Shown one piece after another: positions 58,295 to 64,000 of a stretch of 64,000 nucleotides of DNA. The stretch is taken from assembly GCA_035937795.1 (NCBI GenBank), contig DASZHO010000121.1:1-64000 (forward strand), written 5' to 3'. Under the pieces are notes generated by a model. The model was not told the origin of the DNA. It did not search any database and saw nothing but the letters and a program-made list of their open reading frames with translations. The translations under genes and the position numbers were made by a program. Every line of letters starts with the position of its first letter. Within the stretch, counting starts at the first letter, position 1. This DNA comes from JAMQPK01 sp035937795 (GTDB lineage: Bacteria > Acidobacteriota > Vicinamibacteria > Vicinamibacterales > JAMQPK01).

Positions 58295-59386
58295 ATGAAG
58301 ACTGCCACGCGGATTTTCAACTTTTCAGCCGGGCCCGCGATCCTGCCGATACCAGTGCTCGAGCAGGCACAGCGCGAGCTGCTGTCGCTCCCCGGCGTCG
58401 GGATGTCGATTCTCGAAGTGAGCCATCGCTCGAAGGTGTTCGAGGGAATTCTGGCGGAGACCGAATCGAGCATCCGCGCGCTGGCGAGCATCCCGTCCAA
58501 CTATCGCGTCCTGTTTCTCCAGGGCGGCGCGAGCCTGCAGTTCGCGATGGTGCCGATGAACCTGCTGGCGGAGGGCGCCACCGCCGATTATCTCGTCACC
58601 GGCGTCTGGGCATCCAAGGCAGCCGATGAAGCGAAGAAGATCGGCAAGGTGCACGTCGCCGCGACGACCAAGGCGGAGCAGTTCACGCGCATTCCCCGCG
58701 TCGAAGAGATCGTGCTCACGCCCGGGGCAGCGTACGTGCACATGACCTCGAACAACACGATCTACGGCACCGAATGGAACGAACTGCCGGAGGTGGGCGA
58801 CGTGCCGCTGGTCGCCGACACTTCGTCGGACATGTTCAGCCGGCCGATCGACGTCTCGCGGCATGCGTTGATTTATTCCGGCGCGCAGAAAAATCTCGGG
58901 CCCGCAGGCGTCACCATCGTCATCATCCGCGACGATTTGCTGGCGCGCTCGGCGGCTTCGCTGCCGGCCATGCTCAGTTACGCCGTGCATGCGGAAAGCC
59001 GCTCGCTCTACAACACGCCGCCGGTGTTCGCGATTTATCTCGTCGGCCTGGTCGTGAAATGGATTCAAGGGCAGGGCGGTCTGGCCGAGATCGCCGGTGT
59101 GAACGAGCGCAAGGCCGCCGCGCTCTATGCCGAGATCGATCGCAGCGGGTTCTACCGCGGCACCGCGCAGAAGGAGAGCCGCTCGTTGATGAACGTGACG
59201 TTCAGGCTGCCGAGCGAAGAGCTCGACAAACAGTTCGTGAAGGAAGCCGAACAGGCCGGCTTCGACGGCCTGCAGGGGCACCGCTCGGTGGGCGGCATTC
59301 GCGCGTCGATCTACAACGCGTTTCCTGAAGACGGCGTCCACGCGCTCACGGCGTTCATGCGCGAGTTCGAGCGGCGCAACGGATAG
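58295..59386 (+). CDS. serC: Phosphoserine aminotransferase
   Basis: This 363-aa PLP enzyme converts 3-phosphohydroxypyruvate and glutamate to 3-phosphoserine. Motifs are FNFSAGPAILPIPVLEQAQ, SHRSKVFEGIL, FLQGGASLQFAMVPMNLL, HMTSNNTIYGTEW and the PLP-lysine in YSGAQKNLGPAGVTIVI. C-terminal GHRSVGGIRASIYNA binds substrate phosphate. Length is standard. It follows DUF1015 by 3 bases, so both are co-transcribed. serA and serB are not in the window. Confidence 0.95.
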   Translation: MKTATRIFNFSAGPAILPIPVLEQAQRELLSLPGVGMSILEVSHRSKVFEGILAETESSIRALASIPSNYRVLFLQGGASLQFAMVPMNLLAEGATADYLVTGVWASKAADEAKKIGKVHVAATTKAEQFTRIPRVEEIVLTPGAAYVHMTSNNTIYGTEWNELPEVGDVPLVADTSSDMFSRPIDVSRHALIYSGAQKNLGPAGVTIVIIRDDLLARSAASLPAMLSYAVHAESRSLYNTPPVFAIYLVGLVVKWIQGQGGLAEIAGVNERKAAALYAEIDRSGFYRGTAQKESRSLMNVTFRLPSEELDKQFVKEAEQAGFDGLQGHRSVGGIRASIYNAFPEDGVHALTAFMREFERRNG

Positions 59387-59519
59387 AGCGAAAGTCCGAC
59401 GAAGCAGGCGCCGGCCGGTCGCGCGCGTGGTAGAATTTGTACCGTTCCGATCCGGTTTCGAACCCCGCCAGGTCGTCTGGGCCGTTCCCTGGGCTGTTCC
59501 CAACATTTTGGAGGATTGA

Positions 59520-60257
59520 GTGCTCTGGTCATTGCTGTGGTGTTTGCTCGTTTCCACGCTCATCACGCAAGTCGCCGTCTTCAGCACGACCATTTACCTT
59601 CATCGCTGCGCCACGCACAAGGCGCTGGAGCTGCATCCGGCGGCGGCTTTCGTGTTCCGGCTGGCGCTCTGGATCACCAGCGGGTTGTCGACGCGCGAAT
59701 GGGTGGCCGTGCACCGGAAACATCATGCCTTCACCGAGGTCGAGGGCGACCCGCACAGCCCACACCTCCGTGGCTTCTGGTCGGTGCAGCTCGGCAACGT
59801 GTTCCACTACGTCAAGGAAGCGCACAATCCGGAAACGCTGGATCGCTACGCGCGCGACATCAAGGCAGACGTGTGGGATCGCTACATCTTTCGATTCGGA
59901 ATCGTCGGGCCGGTGATTGGAACGACCGCATTGTGTCTCGTGATGGGAGTATGGTGGGGGCTCCTGGCGGCCGGTATTCACCTGGTCATGTACGTCTTCA
60001 TCCTGTCATCCTCCATCAACGGTCTTTGCCACTACGTCGGCTACCGGAATTTCGACAATACCGCGACCAACATCCGGATCGTCGCGCTGTTGACCGGGGG
60101 CGAAGGCCTTCACAACAATCACCACGGCCACCCGCGCAGCCCAAAATTCAGTTTCCGTCCCCGTGAAATCGATCCATCGTGGCCGGTGATCAAGCTGTTG
60201 ATTGCGCTCCGCCTCGCGCATCCGTACAAGACCATCGAAGAGATTCACGCGCAGTAG
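59520..60257 (+). CDS. Membrane fatty acid desaturase (acyl-CoA/acyl-lipid type)
   Basis: This 245-aa di-iron desaturase has the three His boxes YLHRCATHKA (HxxxxH), HRKHHAF (HxxHH) and HNNHHGHP (HxxHH). It has four membrane segments. It introduces a cis double bond, usually delta-9, into fatty acyl chains. GTG 59520 has a perfect GGAGG 6 bases upstream. A possible -10 (TAGAAT) lies at 59431. It is convergent with pcnB, with only one base between stops. The redox partner is not in the window. Confidence 0.92.
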   Translation: MLWSLLWCLLVSTLITQVAVFSTTIYLHRCATHKALELHPAAAFVFRLALWITSGLSTREWVAVHRKHHAFTEVEGDPHSPHLRGFWSVQLGNVFHYVKEAHNPETLDRYARDIKADVWDRYIFRFGIVGPVIGTTALCLVMGVWWGLLAAGIHLVMYVFILSSSINGLCHYVGYRNFDNTATNIRIVALLTGGEGLHNNHHGHPRSPKFSFRPREIDPSWPVIKLLIALRLAHPYKTIEEIHAQ

Positions 60258-60258
60258 G

Positions 60259-61554
60259 TTATGTGGTCGGCGGTCCCGTCCGGTTTCCTCCGCCGCCGCG
60301 CCGTCGTCTTCGTCGCCGGCGGCGCCGCAGGGGCGCATCGGCCGGAGCGGCGCCATCTTGTGGCGGCCCAACTTCGGCGACCAACGACTTCCAACCCTCC
60401 ACGATCGGCCCCGCCTGTCCGTGAAGCTCCAGCCAGCCCAGCGCGCCGGCAAACGCGGTGCGGTGCATGACCGACCGCTTGTGGCGCAGCGGCGCGTCGA
60501 CGTCGCGCAGGTGGCGCTGCAGCCCGAGAATCTGCCGCAGCACCTCGACATCGCGCCGCGCCAGCGGCAGAATGCCGAAGCGTGCGCCCAGCTCCTTCGT
60601 GCGGCCGTGGTGCTGATCGAGGAGGCCCAGGGGCAGGAGCAGAGAGCCGAGGAGCATCGCGTTGAGAAGCGGCTCGGCCGCCCTGGATCGCCGATGTGCG
60701 TCCACGTCCGCGAGCGATTGCCAGAAGCCCGGCGTGATGCGGCCGGGCACTTCTGGGGCGATTGCCGCAAGCAACCCGGTATCGACCAGGCCGCGAAAGG
60801 TCCGCTCGGCAAACCCCGCGCGCATCACCTTGTAGATTTCCTCCATCAACCGCGGCGGCGCGCTTCGCGCCAGCTCTCCGCGGTACCGCTCGATGGCTCG
60901 AAGAACCGGCGGATCGATGGTGAGATCGAGACGCGCGGCGAGCGCCACCGCCCGCAGCATGCGCACCGGATCCTCCTGAAAGCGCTCCTCCGGATCGCCG
61001 ATGCTGCGAATGACACGCGCGCGGATGTCTTCGAGGCCGCCGACATAGTCGATGATCGAGAGCGTGTCGATGTCGTAGAACAACCCGTTCAGCGTGAAGT
61101 CCCGCCTGAACGCATCTTCTTCCGGCGTGCCGAACGTGTTGTCGTGATGGATCAGCCGGTCGATCTCGTCCTGCTCGTCGAGGCCCGCGGCCGGCGGCAG
61201 CGGCACCTCCGGAAGCTGCGCCACCGGTTCTTCTTCGGTTCCCGCCGGAATTTGCTTCCGGAACGTCGCCACCTCGATGACCTTGGTCCCGAATTTCACG
61301 TGCGCCAGGCGGAACCGCCGGCCGATGATCCAGCAATTTCTGAAGAGGCGCTTCACCTGGTACGGGTGCGCGGAGGTGCCGATGTCGAAATCCTTCGGCG
61401 TGCGCCCGAGCAGCAAATCGCGCACGCTGCCGCCCACCAGGTATGCCACGTGATTGAATTGGCGAAGCCGGTAGAGCACCTTCAACGCGTCCGGGTCGAT
61501 GTTCTGGCGGGAGATCGGATGGTCGCTGCGCGGAACTATGACCGGCTGCGTCAA
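60259..61554 (-). CDS. pcnB: Poly(A) polymerase / CCA-adding tRNA nucleotidyltransferase
   Basis: This 431-aa class II nucleotidyltransferase has the catalytic motif VAYLVGGSVRDLLLGRTPKDFDIGTSAHP with the metal-binding DxD. RDFTLNGLFYDI and RFQEDPVRMLRAVALAARL follow, then helical body domains. Bacterial members add either poly(A) or CCA; LLLGRTPKDFDI is more PcnB-like, but the two cannot be separated with certainty. The C-terminus is a run of Arg then Gly (RRRRRRRRRGGGG), a basic RNA-binding tail. ATG 61554 overlaps the polA stop (4 bases). Confidence 0.9.
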   Translation of the reverse strand: MTQPVIVPRSDHPISRQNIDPDALKVLYRLRQFNHVAYLVGGSVRDLLLGRTPKDFDIGTSAHPYQVKRLFRNCWIIGRRFRLAHVKFGTKVIEVATFRKQIPAGTEEEPVAQLPEVPLPPAAGLDEQDEIDRLIHHDNTFGTPEEDAFRRDFTLNGLFYDIDTLSIIDYVGGLEDIRARVIRSIGDPEERFQEDPVRMLRAVALAARLDLTIDPPVLRAIERYRGELARSAPPRLMEEIYKVMRAGFAERTFRGLVDTGLLAAIAPEVPGRITPGFWQSLADVDAHRRSRAAEPLLNAMLLGSLLLPLGLLDQHHGRTKELGARFGILPLARRDVEVLRQILGLQRHLRDVDAPLRHKRSVMHRTAFAGALGWLELHGQAGPIVEGWKSLVAEVGPPQDGAAPADAPLRRRRRRRRRRGGGGNRTGPPTT

Positions 61555-64000
61555 GGTTTCGCCTCGCGCCAGTTGGGGCCGATGCCGACATCGACGGTGA
61601 GCGGCACGTTGAGCGCTGCGGCGTGCTCCATCGCATCGCGAATCTGGCCGGCGACTTCGCCGGCGGATTCCTCCGGGCTCTCGACGAGCAGCTCGTCGTG
61701 GACGGTGAGAATCATCCTTGCGCGTTGATCGCTCAGGCGCGCGTGAAGCGCGAGCATTGCCCGCTTAAGGATATCAGCGGCGGAGCCCTGAATCGGAAAA
61801 TTTACGGTCATGCGCTCGCCCGACATGCGGATCTGCGCGTTCTTGCTGCGCAGCTCGGGCACCATCCGGCGGCGGCCGAACATCGTCTCGACAAACCCCC
61901 GCTCGCGCGCCTCCTCGATCGTCCGGTCGATGAAGGTCCGCACCCGCGGAAACCCGCCGAAATAGGCGTCGATGAACTGCTGCGCCGCGGCCGGCGTGAC
62001 GCCGATATCACGCGCCAGCGTGAACGCCGTCTTGCCGTAGAGCAGCGCGTAATTGATGATCTTCGCCCGGCGGCGCAGCTCGTGCTTGTCGAGGCCGCTG
62101 TTCGGTCCAAACACGTTCAGCGCCGTGCGGTCGTGAATGTCTTCTCCCCGCTTGAACGCGTCGACGAGCGCTTCCTCTTCGGCCAGGTGCGCCAGCACGC
62201 GCAGCTCGATCTGCGAGTAGTCGGCCGAAATCAGGACGAACCCGGGGTCGGCGATGAAGGCGCGCCGGATCTCCCGTCCCAGATCCGTTCGAATAGGAAT
62301 GTTTTGAAGGTTCGGATCGCTGCTGCTGAGCCGGCCGGTGGCAGCCACGGCCTGGTTGAACGACGTATGCACGCGGGCCGTGCGCGTGTGGACGAGCTGC
62401 GGCAGCGCGTCGATGTAGGTGCCCTTCAACTTCATCAGCGCGCGCCATTCGAGGATCAACCGGGGCAGGTCGTGGGCCAGCGCGAGGTCCTCGAGCACCT
62501 CCACCGCCGTCGATGCCACCCTCGTTTTCCCGGTGCGCTTGGCCGTCGGCAGCTGCAGCTTGTCGAAGAGGATCACCGACAGCTGCTTGGGCGAGTTGAT
62601 GTTGAATTCCTCGCCGGCCAGCTCGAAAATCTGCGCGCTTCGAGATGCGAGCTCGGCTTCGATGCGCTGCGACTGGCTTGCCAGCGCCGGCTGATCGATG
62701 CGCACGCCATGGCGCTCGATGGCGGCGAGCACCGGGATCAACGGCATTTCCATCTCGCGGAACAGCGTGTCGAGCCCGGTCGCCTCGAGCCGGGCCGACA
62801 GCTTCCCGGCCAACTGCCAGGGGAGATCGGAGCGCTCGCCGGCGTATTTCAGGATGGCGTCGGCGGGCAGCGCGGGAAGCGCAACCGCCTTTTGCCCGGT
62901 CCCGCACACATCTTGCTCGGTCAGCGCCTTGTAGCCCAGATGCTCGAGCGCCACTTCCTCGAGCGTGTGGCTCGAGCGTGTCGCGTCGAGCACGTAATCG
63001 GCGAGCATGGTGTCGAACTCGAGTCCCGCCAACTCGATCCCCTCATGGGAGAGCATCATCGAGACGAACTTGAGATCGTGGCCGATTTTTCCGATCGACG
63101 GGTTCTCGACGAGCGGCTTCAACGCGGCCAGCGCTTCCCTGGTCGAGAATTCGGACGGAACATCGAGTCCGGTGTGGCCGGCCGGGAGGTATCTGGCCCA
63201 TCGCGCGCCGGTGGAAAACGACAGGCCGACCATCGACGCGTGCATTCCGCCCGGGCAATCGCCGATTACGCTGAGCGCGAAACGTCCCGCCCGCTCGAGC
63301 GTCGAGGTCAGCGCCGCGAGCTCGGCAGCCGTCGAGACGATGGCATAGTCGGCGTGGACGGTATCGGCGGTGGGCGCGAATTCGGTGACCAGCGATCGGA
63401 AGCCGAGCGCGGTAAACAGCTCGTAGCACTTCTGCCGATCCGCGCCTCGGTACTCGAACGAGCGGTCGTCGAGGCCGGGCAGGGGAACGTCGGTGCGAAT
63501 CTGCAGCAGCACGCGGCTGTCGCGCGCCGAATCGGCGTAGGCGACGAGCGCCTCCCGGTATTTTTTCTGCGTCAGCGACGCGGCGTTCGCCAGGAGGTTG
63601 TCGAGCGAGCCGTGCGTGGCAATCAGATCGCGCGCGCCCTTCTCGCCGATACCAGGCACCCCTTTCACGTTGTCTATCGAGTCGCCCATCAACGCGAGCA
63701 CGTCGACCACCTGGTCGGGCATGACGCCGAACTTGTCTTTGACGCCGGCCGCGTCGTACCACGTACCTTCGTCGCGGGGATTGAACACGCGGACCCCGTC
63801 GTTGACGAGCTGGAAGAAATCCTTGTCGCCCGTGACGATGGCGACTGGATGGCCTTGGGCAGCTCCCCGGATTGCCAGGGTGCCAATCACGTCGTCCGCC
63901 TCAAAGCCGGCGTAGGTGAGCACCGGGACGCCCAGCGCTTCGCAGGCGGCGTGCACGAGTGGAATCTGCTCCGCCAGATCCGACGGCATCGGCGCGCGAT
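61551..64000 (-). CDS. polA: DNA polymerase I, incomplete at the right edge, proofreading site lost
   Basis: About 815 residues are present; the first roughly 100 of the 5'-3' exonuclease domain lie outside the window. The visible part has the exonuclease region (GFEADDVIGTLA, VKGVPGIGEKGARDL), a 3'-5' exonuclease-like domain and the polymerase domain (SADYSQIELRVLAHLA, RRRAKIINYALLYG, VHDELLVESP). The proofreading acids are missing: the DxE position reads FALSVIG, and the later Asp positions read LKFVSMML and YAGERSD. The enzyme should perform Okazaki-fragment and repair synthesis without editing, as in Bacillus and Thermus Pol I. Confidence 0.95.
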   Translation of the reverse strand, partial: RAPMPSDLAEQIPLVHAACEALGVPVLTYAGFEADDVIGTLAIRGAAQGHPVAIVTGDKDFFQLVNDGVRVFNPRDEGTWYDAAGVKDKFGVMPDQVVDVLALMGDSIDNVKGVPGIGEKGARDLIATHGSLDNLLANAASLTQKKYREALVAYADSARDSRVLLQIRTDVPLPGLDDRSFEYRGADRQKCYELFTALGFRSLVTEFAPTADTVHADYAIVSTAAELAALTSTLERAGRFALSVIGDCPGGMHASMVGLSFSTGARWARYLPAGHTGLDVPSEFSTREALAALKPLVENPSIGKIGHDLKFVSMMLSHEGIELAGLEFDTMLADYVLDATRSSHTLEEVALEHLGYKALTEQDVCGTGQKAVALPALPADAILKYAGERSDLPWQLAGKLSARLEATGLDTLFREMEMPLIPVLAAIERHGVRIDQPALASQSQRIEAELASRSAQIFELAGEEFNINSPKQLSVILFDKLQLPTAKRTGKTRVASTAVEVLEDLALAHDLPRLILEWRALMKLKGTYIDALPQLVHTRTARVHTSFNQAVAATGRLSSSDPNLQNIPIRTDLGREIRRAFIADPGFVLISADYSQIELRVLAHLAEEEALVDAFKRGEDIHDRTALNVFGPNSGLDKHELRRRAKIINYALLYGKTAFTLARDIGVTPAAAQQFIDAYFGGFPRVRTFIDRTIEEARERGFVETMFGRRRMVPELRSKNAQIRMSGERMTVNFPIQGSAADILKRAMLALHARLSDQRARMILTVHDELLVESPEESAGEVAGQIRDAMEHAAALNVPLTVDVGIGPNWREAKP

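Noticed and set aside
59431..59470. tRNA-like T-arm (TTTCGAACCCC) before the desaturase gene
   Set aside because: No matching acceptor, D or anticodon stems can be found around it.

Overview
The window looks like a chromosomal segment of a high-GC soil-type bacterium, most likely an Acidobacteriota of the Vicinamibacteria kind. This is inferred from high GC, an abundance of secreted peptidases and TolB-like propellers, an NtrC-type regulator beside a sigma-28-type factor, and housekeeping genes (polA, pckG, serC, malQ, pabBC, kbl) in an unusual order. I see no phage, insertion sequence, CRISPR array, rRNA or tRNA. Frequent GTG/TTG starts and 4-base stop/start overlaps mark compact operons.

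Layout. 1-1256: a partial Dabb-like gene, then small membrane proteins, including two too short for usual ORF cutoffs. 1329-7564: an old-yellow-enzyme reductase and a signalling block. The block holds a sigma-54 activator, a MerR/excisionase-like HTH protein, an isolated histidine-kinase DHp-like mini-protein, a sigma-28-type factor behind a good sigma-54 promoter (4881-4896), and a hybrid histidine kinase. 7566-10677: Cu-type P-ATPase, a 27-aa membrane peptide and a PCYCGC lipoprotein, probably transcribed into the kinase. 10736-20474: diguanylate cyclase, YhaM-like exonuclease, HExxH membrane protein, TolB-like propeller, divergent FabZ-like protein, GAF-GAF-PP2C phosphatase, OB-fold lipoprotein, PDZ protein and a GAF sensor. 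20536-31311: a long minus-strand run of dsbD, nuoG, M1 aminopeptidase, kbl, a polytopic membrane protein and an aminotransferase.

31404-37412: secreted beta-helix/FG-GAP protein, then a coupled set of tandem-ACT protein, 62-aa acidic protein and an active plus inactive M16 peptidase pair. 37611-41867: four tandem secreted ThuA-domain paralogues, followed by a cupin and an SDR. 43351-46544: GTP-dependent PEP carboxykinase divergent from an MHS transporter. 46560-60257: S9 dipeptidyl peptidase divergent from a DPP III-like enzyme, which leads a tight operon (aminotransferase, malQ, pabB-pabC fusion, pseudokinase-PEGA). DUF1015, serC and a fatty-acid desaturase follow. 60259-64000: pcnB/cca and a proofreading-dead polA that runs off the right edge.

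The most unusual feature is a set of short tandem repeats with a 7-base period (8 at one site), in several sequence families. They lie between genes at six or more places, in two cases as purine-rich and pyrimidine-rich arms facing each other. Similar heptad blocks also sit in frame inside coding regions: twice in the Cu-ATPase, in the NtrC-type regulator, and in the tails of the HTH protein and an M16 peptidase. They recall the heptanucleotide STRR elements of cyanobacteria and appear able to insert or expand in genes without breaking them.
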